Assembly (NCBI GenBank): GCA_028336245.1
Contig: JAOKTT010000003.1
Span: forward strand, 1-64,000
Length of the DNA stretch: 64,000 nt
Source of the DNA: Polaribacter sp.
GTDB lineage: Bacteria > Bacteroidota > Bacteroidia > Flavobacteriales > Flavobacteriaceae
Direction of reading: 5' to 3'
Part shown: positions 42,431-51,735 of the stretch, piece by piece
How positions within the stretch are numbered: the first letter of the stretch is position 1
Layout of the letters: every line of letters starts with the position of its first letter
The notes under the pieces: generated by a model
Database searches by the model: none
The model's input: only the letters and a program-made list of their open reading frames with translations
Told to the model about the DNA's origin: nothing
Program-made: the position numbers and the translations under genes

Positions 42431-42468
42431 TATAAAACCCCCAATGAAAATTCATTGGGGGTTTTATA
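42431..42468. terminator. Bidirectional terminator between convergent genes
   Basis: Perfect 18-bp stem TATAAAACCCCCAATGAA-aa-TTCATTGGGGGTTTTATA. Confidence 0.85.
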
Positions 42469-42470
42469 GT

Positions 42471-43658
42471 CTACTTTCTAAACGTGTTTCGAGTAATAAT
42501 AGCTTTTAATTTTTGTTTTAATCCCTGGCCGGCATCATAAATGATTTGTTCGTTTGTAGGAAAAGAAACCATACGCAATCTAATTAAATCGATGTACGCC
42601 GATTCTAAGGCTCTTTTGTCACCTTTAAAGTTCGCATACGCGTGCTGAAAAGTAAACTCACTTGTTATTGGATGCGTTTGTATCGTTTGCTTTGAATTTA
42701 GGTTTACATACGCCACTTGTGCTGTTACTTTTGCTGATTTAAATTGTGTAAACTGGTATAATTCACAACGGACACTTACAAACTTATCTACCTTGATTTT
42801 ATCCCCTTCTTCATCTAAAACTTGATCCCCATTTTCATCCAAAAGATATTCAAAGCCGTCTTTCACCTCTTTTTCTTTGATAATTTCTTTTTCTCTTACT
42901 TGTTCTGGCGAAACCTCAATTTTTCTCAAGTTTAATTCCAAACCAAAATCGTACGTTATTTTTGCATCCTTCGCACCATGATAAACCGTCCATAATTCAT
43001 TTAAACCATAGGTGTCAAAATTTAATAAATCTTCTTCTAATCTTTCAGGAAGTACCTGCTGTGTTTCATTTTTCATAGAAACCAACACAAAGTCTAATCC
43101 TCTTTCACGCGCAATATCTATTAAATTACGAACATCTTTAAAGTTAGGATTTACCTTTTCGATATAATCTAAATCGTTATACGCAGCTCTGTAGTCAAAT
43201 TTATTATTTGCATCGAACAGTTTTATTGCTTTTGAATATAAATACGCTGACAGTTGGTTTTTATTTGAAATAATTTCATCATCATAATTAGTAAACTGAA
43301 ACACAGCATCTCTTTTTTCTGCTAAAATAAATAATGGCAATAATGGTTTTAAGGTTTCTTGCCTTCTTTTCAAATTCTCATATAAAACAAAAACAGTTTC
43401 TATTTTTTCCGGGTTGTTCTCTTTTTTTAAAAAATTGATACGTGCTAAATCTTTCGCAGTTGCTTTTATGAAAGCCTCTTCTAAAAGTAAAATATAAGGC
43501 TGATTCCTTTTTTTAGTTTTATTTCTTTTTAGGTTGTCAATCGCAGTATTAATTGCGCTGTCGTAATTTCCATTACTAATAGCCTCTTGTGTATTTTTGA
43601 CACTACTACAAGAAGTTATCAAAAAGATAAATGCTGTAAAAAGTATATTTTTTTTCAT
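42471..43658 (-). CDS. Putative lipoprotein of unknown function
   Basis: Lipobox FLITSCSSVKN; 395 aa intact ORF with repeat-like helical N-half (AISNGNYDSAINTAIDNL). Confidence 0.75.
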   Translation of the reverse strand: MKKNILFTAFIFLITSCSSVKNTQEAISNGNYDSAINTAIDNLKRNKTKKRNQPYILLLEEAFIKATAKDLARINFLKKENNPEKIETVFVLYENLKRRQETLKPLLPLFILAEKRDAVFQFTNYDDEIISNKNQLSAYLYSKAIKLFDANNKFDYRAAYNDLDYIEKVNPNFKDVRNLIDIARERGLDFVLVSMKNETQQVLPERLEEDLLNFDTYGLNELWTVYHGAKDAKITYDFGLELNLRKIEVSPEQVREKEIIKEKEVKDGFEYLLDENGDQVLDEEGDKIKVDKFVSVRCELYQFTQFKSAKVTAQVAYVNLNSKQTIQTHPITSEFTFQHAYANFKGDKRALESAYIDLIRLRMVSFPTNEQIIYDAGQGLKQKLKAIITRNTFRK

Positions 43659-43746
43659 AATTAGTCTTGTTATTGAATGTTATAAATAGGTATTCAACTT
43701 TAACTCTTTCCTTTTCACTAGCTAAAGATACTTTTTTATAAATAAA

Positions 43747-43773
43747 AAATCCCGATAATTTCTCATCGGGATT
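43747..43773 (-). terminator. Intrinsic terminator after ychF
   Basis: AATCCCGAT-gagaaatt-ATCGGGATTTTTTATT on the minus strand. Confidence 0.75.
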
Positions 43774-43797
43774 ATTATAGTTTATTTTCAAAGAGAG

Positions 43798-44889
43798 TTA
43801 CACGTTAAAACGAAAGTGCATTACATCACCATCTTTTACAACGTAGTCCTTTCCTTCTACTCTCATTTTTCCAGCCTCTTTTACCTTGGCCTCAGATCCA
43901 AAAGTCACATAATCCTCATAGGCAATGGTTTCTGCTCTAATAAAACCTTTTTCAAAATCCGTATGAATAACTCCTGCTGCCTGCGGTGCAGTAGATCCGA
44001 TAGGAATTGTCCAAGCTCTTACTTCTTTAACACCTGCTGTAAAATACGTTTGTAAATTTAATAATTTGTATGCAGAACGCACCAATCTCGCAACACCTGC
44101 CTCTTCTAAGCCGATATCTGCTAAAAACATTTGACGCTCTTCATAATCGTCTAATTCTGTAATATCTGCTTCTGTACCCACTGCCAAAACAATTACTTCC
44201 GCATTTTCATCTTTTACAGCTGCTCTTATTTTTTCTACGTAGTCATTTCCTGAAACGGCAGCACCTTCATCAACATTACAAACATATAATACTGGCTTCG
44301 CGGTAATAAATTGCAAAGATTGCACAAACTCTTGCTCTTTTTCGTTGAAAGACAAAGCTCTTACAGAGATTCCTTTTAGTAAGGTTTCTTCAATTTTTAA
44401 TAAAACAACCAATTCTGCTTGGGCATCTTTGTTTCCTGTTTTTGCGGTTCTTTTTACACGTTCCAATCTCTTTTCTACAGTTTCTAAATCTTTTAACTGC
44501 AGCTCAATATCAATTGTTTCTTTATCTCTTACAGGATCTACAGATTCATCTACATGAATAATATTATCGTTGTCAAAACAACGAATTACATGTAAAATAG
44601 CATCTGTTTCTCTAATATTTGCCAAAAACTGATTTCCTAATCCTTCTCCCTTACTTGCTCCTTTTACCAAACCAGCAATATCTACAATCTCGACAGTTGC
44701 AGGCATTACACGTTCTGGATTTACCAATTCTTCTAATTTTTCAATTCTTTTATCGGGTACATTTACAACCCCAATATTTGGTTCTATCGTACAAAAAGGA
44801 AAGTTGGCACTTTGCGCTTTTGCATTTGACAAACAATTAAATAAAGTCGATTTTCCTACGTTTGGTAATCCTACAATTCCAGCTTTCAT
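43798..44889 (-). CDS. ychF: Redox-regulated ATPase/GTPase YchF
   Basis: [42 protein letters not shown]..., C-terminal TGS-like [17 protein letters not shown]. Confidence 0.96.
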   Translation of the reverse strand: MKAGIVGLPNVGKSTLFNCLSNAKAQSANFPFCTIEPNIGVVNVPDKRIEKLEELVNPERVMPATVEIVDIAGLVKGASKGEGLGNQFLANIRETDAILHVIRCFDNDNIIHVDESVDPVRDKETIDIELQLKDLETVEKRLERVKRTAKTGNKDAQAELVVLLKIEETLLKGISVRALSFNEKEQEFVQSLQFITAKPVLYVCNVDEGAAVSGNDYVEKIRAAVKDENAEVIVLAVGTEADITELDDYEERQMFLADIGLEEAGVARLVRSAYKLLNLQTYFTAGVKEVRAWTIPIGSTAPQAAGVIHTDFEKGFIRAETIAYEDYVTFGSEAKVKEAGKMRVEGKDYVVKDGDVMHFRFNV

Positions 44890-44934
44890 TTCTTTAGATT
44901 TTCGAGTGCAAATATATATTTTTATTCATAAAAA

Positions 44935-44956
44935 AACCTCGAATAAATTCGAGGTT
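44935..44956 (-). terminator. Intrinsic terminator after the ferredoxin gene
   Basis: AACCTCGAAT-tt-ATTCGAGGTTTTTTTATG on the minus strand. Confidence 0.75.
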
Positions 44957-44991
44957 TTCTTCTTAGTTCTCAGACGCTTAATTAGTACGTC

Positions 44992-45342
44992 TTATTCATT
45001 GTGTAAGAAGCGTTGTTTTTCTAACAAAACTTCTTCTGTTTCCACATTATCATCATCTGGCACACAACAATCTACAGGACAAACTGCAGCACATTGTGGC
45101 TCATCATGAAATCCTTTGCACTCCGTACATTTATCTGGCACAATGTAATAAATTTCATCTGAAACGGGTTCTTGCGTTTCGTCGGCGTTTACAGCTTTAC
45201 CATTTGGCAATACCGCTTTTCCTTTTAAATCTGTTCCTTCTGAATATTTCCAATCATCTGCTCCCTCATAAATTGCTGTGTTTGGACATTCTGGTTCACA
45301 TGCCCCACAATTTATACATTCATCTGTTATTATAATTGCCAT
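44992..45342 (-). CDS. 4Fe-4S dicluster ferredoxin
   Basis: [21 protein letters not shown]...[25 protein letters not shown] at 45342 preferred. Confidence 0.92.
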   Translation of the reverse strand: MAIIITDECINCGACEPECPNTAIYEGADDWKYSEGTDLKGKAVLPNGKAVNADETQEPVSDEIYYIVPDKCTECKGFHDEPQCAAVCPVDCCVPDDDNVETEEVLLEKQRFLHNE

Positions 45343-45411
45343 AACTTTCTTTTCTGTTTTGTACCTTTGCAATTGCAAAAATAACACCAAAAATAGTCAC
45401 AACCAAAATAA

Positions 45412-46476
45412 ATGAATAGTATTCAAAATAGAATCAATGCTTTTGTAAAGTTAGGAACTTTTTTAAGTCAGTTTTCTCAAAACAAAATTGAGAAAGAAGC
45501 AGGCATAGATCACAATGATTTATTTTTTGAGGGTTTTAAACATCAGATGAAAATAGCCCAAGAAAAAAATTCTTGGTTTACAAAAGATAATATCTTATTT
45601 GCAATACAGAGTTGGTCTGCGGCACTCACAAAAAATAATTTAGAAGCTTGGACCTCTAAAAACAAATTTCCAATAAAAACGCCCAAAACAATTGCTATTG
45701 TTATGGCAGGAAATATTCCTTTGGTTGGTTTTCATGATTTCTTATCTGTTTTAATTTCGGGACATTCCGTGCTGATTAAGCAGTCTTCTAACGACAAACA
45801 TTTGCTGCCTTTTTTAGCGAAGTATATCGAATATGTTGAGGAAAGTTTGAAAGGAAACATCACTTTTACGGAACAGAAATTAGAGAATTTTGACGCTGTA
45901 ATTGCTACTGGAAGTGATAATACGGCTCGTTATTTTGAATATTATTTTAAGAATAAGCCAAATATCATACGGAAAAGCAGAAATTCTGTAGCGGTGATTA
46001 CGGGAAAAGAAACAGAAGAAGACTTACAAAAATTATCTGATGATGTTTTTACCTATTTCGGACTAGGTTGTAGATCTGTGTCTAAGTTATATGTCCCAAA
46101 AGACTATGATTTTAACAATTTCTTTAATGGGATGTTTGTCAAAAAAGACATCATCAACAATGCTAAATATGCCAACAATTACGATTATAACAAGGCTGTC
46201 TATTTAATGAGTTTGTTTGATTTGTTAGAAAATGGTTTTCTAATGATTAAAGAAGATCCAAGTTATGCCTCTCCCATTGCAACTATTTTTTATGAATATT
46301 ATGAAAATGAAATTGATTTAAAAATAAAATTACACCAAGACAAAGAAAAAATTCAATGTATAGTTGCCAAAGACTTTATAGAAAATGAAGTTCCTTTTGG
46401 TGCTACCCAACATCCAAAATTAGAAGACTATGCAGATGGTGTGAATACCTTGGAATTTTTATCTAAACTATCCTAA
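45412..46476 (+). CDS. Acyl-CoA reductase (LuxC-like)
   Basis: TIAIVMAGNIPLVGFHDFLSVLISGHSVLIKQSSNDKHLLPFL, IIRKSRNSVAVITG, GLGCRSVSKLYVP. Confidence 0.87.
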   Translation: MNSIQNRINAFVKLGTFLSQFSQNKIEKEAGIDHNDLFFEGFKHQMKIAQEKNSWFTKDNILFAIQSWSAALTKNNLEAWTSKNKFPIKTPKTIAIVMAGNIPLVGFHDFLSVLISGHSVLIKQSSNDKHLLPFLAKYIEYVEESLKGNITFTEQKLENFDAVIATGSDNTARYFEYYFKNKPNIIRKSRNSVAVITGKETEEDLQKLSDDVFTYFGLGCRSVSKLYVPKDYDFNNFFNGMFVKKDIINNAKYANNYDYNKAVYLMSLFDLLENGFLMIKEDPSYASPIATIFYEYYENEIDLKIKLHQDKEKIQCIVAKDFIENEVPFGATQHPKLEDYADGVNTLEFLSKLS

Positions 46477-46478
46477 AA

Positions 46479-47546
46479 ATGAAGAAACATAATTTTAGTG
46501 CAGGACCTTGTATTCTGCCGCAAGAAGTTTTACAAAAAGCAGCAGCAGCGGTGCTTAATTTTAACGACGGTGATTTATCTCTAATTGAAATATCTCACAG
46601 AAGCAAATCGTTTGTTACAGTGATGGAGACGGCAAGGTCGCTCGCTTTAGAATTGTTAGGTTTAGAAAACAAAGGTTACCAGGCCTTATTTTTACATGGC
46701 GGAGCGAGTTTAGAATTTTTAATGGTTGCTTACAACCTTTTAAATAAAAAAGCGGCATATCTAAATACGGGAACTTGGTCGGACAATGCTATCAAGGAAG
46801 CAAAAGCTTTTGGTGAAGTGCTGGAAGTAGGTTCTTCAAAAGACAAAAATTTCAATTATATCCCAAAAGGATATTCCATACCTGAAGAGGTAGATTATTT
46901 TCATTGCACCAGTAACAATACGATTGCAGGAACACAGATGAAATCATTTCCAGAAAGCAATGTTTCTTTAATTTGTGATATGAGTTCAGATATTTTTTCC
47001 CGACAATTAGACTTCGAGAAATTTGATTTGATCTATGCAGGAGCGCAAAAAAACATGGGTCCGGCAGGAACTACCTTGGTAATTGTCAAAGAAGAGATTT
47101 TGGGAAAAGGAACAAGACACATTCCTACAATGTTGAATTATCAAGCTCATATTGCGAAAGAAAGCATGGCAAATACACCTTCTGTATTTGCCATATATGT
47201 GTCTATGTTGAATTTACAATGGTTGAAAGATATCGGAGGAATTCCGTTTATAGAAGAAGTCAATAACAAGAAAGCAGCACTTTTATATGCAGAAATTGAT
47301 AGAAACCCTTTATTCAAAGGGATGGTCGCTAAAGAAGACAGAAGTACCATGAATGCTACTTTTAACTTGACAGATGCTTCCTTAACAACAACATTTGATA
47401 CCTTATGGAAAGCAGCAGGAATCAACGGTCTAAATGGACATAGAAGTGTTGGTGGCTATCGCGCAAGCATGTACAATGCACTTCCATTGCATAGTGTGCA
47501 AGTTTTAGTAGATGTAATGCAAACCTTAGAAAACGAACACGCCTAA
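46479..47546 (+). CDS. serC: 3-phosphoserine/phosphohydroxythreonine transaminase
   Basis: KKHNFSAGPCILPQEVLQKAA...ISHRSKSF, FHCTSNNTIAGTQ, IYAGAQKNMGPAGTTLVIV. Confidence 0.96.
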   Translation: MKKHNFSAGPCILPQEVLQKAAAAVLNFNDGDLSLIEISHRSKSFVTVMETARSLALELLGLENKGYQALFLHGGASLEFLMVAYNLLNKKAAYLNTGTWSDNAIKEAKAFGEVLEVGSSKDKNFNYIPKGYSIPEEVDYFHCTSNNTIAGTQMKSFPESNVSLICDMSSDIFSRQLDFEKFDLIYAGAQKNMGPAGTTLVIVKEEILGKGTRHIPTMLNYQAHIAKESMANTPSVFAIYVSMLNLQWLKDIGGIPFIEEVNNKKAALLYAEIDRNPLFKGMVAKEDRSTMNATFNLTDASLTTTFDTLWKAAGINGLNGHRSVGGYRASMYNALPLHSVQVLVDVMQTLENEHA

Positions 47547-47663
47547 ACGCAGTAGTAAATGGACTCCAATAAAAAATGTTTTTTAAACTTTTAAGGTTTA
47601 AAATTAAAACAAACAAAACATAAAAACTTCTTTCTTTAGTAAGAATTAGAGACATACAGACAA

Positions 47664-48614
47664 ATGAAAATATTAGCAAACGACGGAATTTCTCAAAGCG
47701 GAATTGATACTTTAGAAAAAAAAGGATTTGAAGTAATAATAACAAAAGTTGCTCAAAATCAGTTAGAAAAATATATCAATGAACATACTATTGATGCTCT
47801 TTTAGTAAAAAGTACAACCCAGGTTGGGCAAGAACTAATAGACGCCTGTCCGAGTATTAAATTAATTGGATGCGGGGACGGTAGTCTCGACAATATTGAT
47901 GTTTCCTATGCAGAAGACCAAGGTTTACATGTAATAAATGCTCCTGAAACTGCCGCAAATGCTGTTGCTGAATTGGTTTTTGCACACTTATTTGGATTGG
48001 TGAGATTCTTGCATGCTTCAAATAGAGAGATGCCTTTAGAAGGAGATTCTCGTTTTAAAGAATTAAAAAAAGCCTTTAGTGAAGGCATCGAATTAAGAGG
48101 CAAAACTATTGGTTTAATTGGTTTTGGAAGTATTGGTCAAGCAGTAGCTAAAATTGGTTTGGGCTTAGGAATGAATGTAATTGCAACAGATAAAAAGGTT
48201 ACAAGTGCACCCATTACAGTTGATTTTTTTAATGGCCAAAAAGTAACCATCAATATTGAAACCATTTCACAAGATGTCGTTTTAAAGGAAGCTGATTTTA
48301 TTTCTTTGCATGTACCTATGCAAGAGGGCTATCTAATTAAAGAAGATGATATTAAAAAAATGAAAGATGGCGTGGGAATTATAAATACTGCTGGTGGTGG
48401 AATTTTACATGAAGTAGACCTTGTAAAAGCCATTGAAAGTGGTAAAGTACAGTTTGCTGGCTTGGACGTGTTTGAAACAGAGCCAACACCTGCAGTTCAA
48501 TTGTTAATGAATCCAGAAATATCTTTAACACCGCATATTGGCGGCGCTACAAAAGAGACCGAAGAAAGAAATGGAATCGCATTAGCACAACAAATTATTC
48601 AGCTTTTACGCTAA
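47664..48614 (+). CDS. serA: D-3-phosphoglycerate dehydrogenase (short type, D-2-hydroxyacid dehydrogenase family)
   Basis: MKILANDGISQSGIDTLEKKGFEV, LRGKTIGLIGFGSIGQAVAKIGLGLGM, INTAGGGILHEVDL, LTPHIGGATKE. Confidence 0.9.
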   Translation: MKILANDGISQSGIDTLEKKGFEVIITKVAQNQLEKYINEHTIDALLVKSTTQVGQELIDACPSIKLIGCGDGSLDNIDVSYAEDQGLHVINAPETAANAVAELVFAHLFGLVRFLHASNREMPLEGDSRFKELKKAFSEGIELRGKTIGLIGFGSIGQAVAKIGLGLGMNVIATDKKVTSAPITVDFFNGQKVTINIETISQDVVLKEADFISLHVPMQEGYLIKEDDIKKMKDGVGIINTAGGGILHEVDLVKAIESGKVQFAGLDVFETEPTPAVQLLMNPEISLTPHIGGATKETEERNGIALAQQIIQLLR

Positions 48615-48617
48615 TAT

Positions 48618-49856
48618 ATGGCCATTGTAAAACCTTTTAAAGCAGTGCGAGCAACCGGAGATAAGGTAGCCCAAGTTTCGTCTAAAGCATACGGTGTTTA
48701 TACTCCAGAAATGCTGAGTTCTAAATTGGCACGCAATCCATATTCTTTTTTACATGTGACCACTCCTGCGCACAAAGACCCAAAAAAAGAACGCAGTGAA
48801 AAAGTACGTTTTAAACTAGTACAAAAACAATATGCAGAATTTAAAGAGCAAAACGTTTTTACACAAGATAAAACACCAGCTTTCTATATTTATAAAAAAA
48901 CAACGGCTACAACATCTTTTTGTGGAATAATTGCTGCTAGTGCTGTTGAAGACTGTTTGAATAACAATATAAAAAAACACGAAGGAACCCTTAGAAAAAG
49001 AGAGTTATTATTTGAAAACTACCTAAGAAATACGGGATTTACTGCAGAACCTGTATTATTATCATACCCTGACAATGCTAAAATTGTCGATATTCTTAAA
49101 AAATATTCGCAATACAAAGCAAACTATGAATTTACTACCGCAAATAAAGACATGCATGTTCTTTGGGTGGTAGCCGATGCATCTGATATTAAAAAAATAA
49201 CAAATGCATTTCAAGAAATTGACACCTTATATATTGCAGACGGCCACCACCGGTCATCCGCTTCCTGTTTATTAGCGGAACGTTTAAAAAAAGAAAACCC
49301 GCAGCATACAGGAACCGAAGCATATAACTTTTTCATGAGTTATTTAGTAGCAGAGAGTGAATTGAGCATGTACGAGTTCAATCGCTTCATAAAAGATCTA
49401 AATGGCCACACAGCACAAGAATTCTTAGTTACATTAGAGTCTTTTTTTACTATTAAAAATTACGGTACAGAATTTTATAAACCGTCAAAAAAGCATAATT
49501 TTAGCATGTATTTAGAAGGCGAATTTTATGCATTGACTTTAAAAAAAGCGATCTATCCTTTTACAGATGTGCTTAGTAAATTAGATGCTCAAATTCTTTA
49601 CAATACTGTTTTAAAACCACTATTAGGCATCAATGATATTAGAGATGATTCTAAAATCGTATATTCTCAAAACAAATCGAATGGTCTAGAACTAAAGACA
49701 AAAGTAGATACAGGTGCTTTTAAAGTTTCTTTCGGGATGTACTCAACCAATATAAAAGAACTCAAAGAAATTGTAGATGCAGGCTTGTTAATGCCCCCAA
49801 AAACGACCTATATAGAGCCGAAACTAAGAAGTGCTTTGACTATTTATGAGTTTTAA
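48618..49856 (+). CDS. DUF1015 family protein
   Basis: MAIVKPFKAVRATGDKVAQVSSKAYGVYTPEM...YIADGHHRSSASCLLAE...; starts 3 nt after the serA stop codon. Confidence 0.88.
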   Translation: MAIVKPFKAVRATGDKVAQVSSKAYGVYTPEMLSSKLARNPYSFLHVTTPAHKDPKKERSEKVRFKLVQKQYAEFKEQNVFTQDKTPAFYIYKKTTATTSFCGIIAASAVEDCLNNNIKKHEGTLRKRELLFENYLRNTGFTAEPVLLSYPDNAKIVDILKKYSQYKANYEFTTANKDMHVLWVVADASDIKKITNAFQEIDTLYIADGHHRSSASCLLAERLKKENPQHTGTEAYNFFMSYLVAESELSMYEFNRFIKDLNGHTAQEFLVTLESFFTIKNYGTEFYKPSKKHNFSMYLEGEFYALTLKKAIYPFTDVLSKLDAQILYNTVLKPLLGINDIRDDSKIVYSQNKSNGLELKTKVDTGAFKVSFGMYSTNIKELKEIVDAGLLMPPKTTYIEPKLRSALTIYEF

Positions 49857-49905
49857 CACTGTTTGCTCTTTTGAGCTTGAAGTAGCTTTTAATAAAAAAA
49901 ACGAA

Positions 49906-50580
49906 ATGGAAATACAAAAAAATATACAAGAGATAATAAAATCAATTCCAGAAAATGTAACGCTAGTTGCTGTTTCTAAAACCAAACCTATTTCCGATCT
50001 TCAAGAAGCCTATAATGGTGGCCAGCGCATTTTTGGTGAAAATAAAATACAGGAAATGGCTGCTAAGTTTGAGGCACTCCCTAAAGATATTCAATGGCAC
50101 ATGATTGGTCATTTACAAAGTAATAAAATAAAGTACATGGCCCACTTCGTAAATTTAATTCATGGAATAGACAAATTTAAAACCTTGAAAGAAATTAACA
50201 AACAAGCAAAAAAACACAATCGAATTATTTCGTGTCTACTGCAAGCAAAAATAGCGCAAGAGGAAACAAAATTCGGGCTGTCTTTTGACGAAATAGATCA
50301 GATCTTGCAAAGTCAAGAGTTTAAAGAACTAGAAAATATAAAAATTGTTGGTTTTATGGGAATGGCATCATTTACTGACAACCAAGAACAATTGAACGAA
50401 GAATTCGCATCTTTAAATAGGTTTTATCAACTAACTAAAACAAAAACAGGTACTTCTAACTGCGAACTAGAAACGCTTTCTATGGGAATGAGTGGAGACT
50501 ATAACCTGGCCATAAAAAATGGCAGCTCTATGATACGACTAGGGAGTTCAATTTTTGGTAATAGAAATTATAGTTCGTAA
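49906..50580 (+). CDS. YggS family pyridoxal phosphate-dependent enzyme (PLP homeostasis protein)
   Basis: IPENVTLVAVSKTKPISDLQEAYNGGQRIFGENKIQEM...WHMIGHLQSNKIKY...LSMGMSGDYNLAIKNGSSMIRLGSSIFG. Confidence 0.94.
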   Translation: MEIQKNIQEIIKSIPENVTLVAVSKTKPISDLQEAYNGGQRIFGENKIQEMAAKFEALPKDIQWHMIGHLQSNKIKYMAHFVNLIHGIDKFKTLKEINKQAKKHNRIISCLLQAKIAQEETKFGLSFDEIDQILQSQEFKELENIKIVGFMGMASFTDNQEQLNEEFASLNRFYQLTKTKTGTSNCELETLSMGMSGDYNLAIKNGSSMIRLGSSIFGNRNYSS

Positions 50581-50604
50581 ATTTACATTCTAAGAAATAA
50601 TAAT

Positions 50605-51684
50605 TTGTACGCAATATTAGACATTGAAACTACCGGGGGGAAATTTAATGAAGAAGGCATTACAGAAATTGCCATTTATAAATTTGATGGCCATACGATT
50701 GTAGACCAATTTATTAGTTTGGTAAACCCAGAAAAAGAAATTCAACAATTTGTTGTGGGGCTCACAGGCATCAATAATAAAATGCTCCAAAATGCTCCTA
50801 AGTTTTACGAGATAGCCAAAAGAGTTATCGAAATAACAAAAGACTGCACTTTAGTTGCGCACAATACCACTTTTGATTATCGGATTTTAAGTACAGAGTT
50901 TGACCGATTGGGTTATGACTTCAACAGAAATACGTTATGCACTGTAGAGCTGAGCAAGCAATTAATTTTAGACCAACCTTCGTATAGTCTCGGTAAACTT
51001 ACAAAGGCATTAGGCATCCCAATGACAGATAGGCATCGTGCTTCTGGTGATGCTTTAGCTACCGTGCAGCTTTTCAAACTACTTTTAGAAAAAGACAGCA
51101 CAAAAACAATCATACAAGAATACGTAAAATACTATGATCAGCGCATTGAAAAAGATAGACTTCAGAAATTAATAGCCTCAGTACCTATGGATATAGGACT
51201 GTTTTACGTGCATGATAAAAATGGAAAAATACTGTTTTTAGGGCGCGGAAAAAATGTAAAGTCGGAAGTAAATAAATTATTTTTGAAAGAAACAAAAAGA
51301 GCTTTAAAAATTCAAGAGAGAGCGACTTCTATTACCTATGAAAAAACAGGAAATGAACTCTTTACCCGCTTAAAATACTATTTACAGTTAGAAAGACTTG
51401 CTCCAAAATATAACATTAAGAAGAAAAGAAAGCCTTTATTGTATGACTTTAACAATGATGATTTCATTATTTTAGACAAAGGCAGAGAAACAGAAGAGCA
51501 TGCGCTAATACTTGTCGAAAATAATCAAATTTTTGGGTATGGGTATACAAGTTTAGCACACCAAGAAAATAACATCGACATTCTAAAATCAGTACTTACT
51601 CCGGTCGAAGACAAGGAATTAGCTAAAATAATTGTTAAAAATTATTTAAACAGTTATACGGTTCAAAAAATTGTACGTCTCTAA
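50605..51684 (+). CDS. DnaQ-like 3'-5' exonuclease fused to a divergent GIY-YIG (UvrC N-terminal-like) domain
   Basis: MYAILDIETTGGKFNEEGITEIAI, AHNTTFDYRIL, HRASGDALATVQL (DEDDh); C-terminal GLFYVHDKNGKILFLGRGKNVKSEV...TGNELFTRLKYYLQLERLAPKYN. Confidence 0.88.
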   Translation: MYAILDIETTGGKFNEEGITEIAIYKFDGHTIVDQFISLVNPEKEIQQFVVGLTGINNKMLQNAPKFYEIAKRVIEITKDCTLVAHNTTFDYRILSTEFDRLGYDFNRNTLCTVELSKQLILDQPSYSLGKLTKALGIPMTDRHRASGDALATVQLFKLLLEKDSTKTIIQEYVKYYDQRIEKDRLQKLIASVPMDIGLFYVHDKNGKILFLGRGKNVKSEVNKLFLKETKRALKIQERATSITYEKTGNELFTRLKYYLQLERLAPKYNIKKKRKPLLYDFNNDDFIILDKGRETEEHALILVENNQIFGYGYTSLAHQENNIDILKSVLTPVEDKELAKIIVKNYLNSYTVQKIVRL

Positions 51685-51735
51685 CTTTACCTCGAATTAA
51701 AGATTTATATTCAATATTTATAAAAAACAAGAAAC

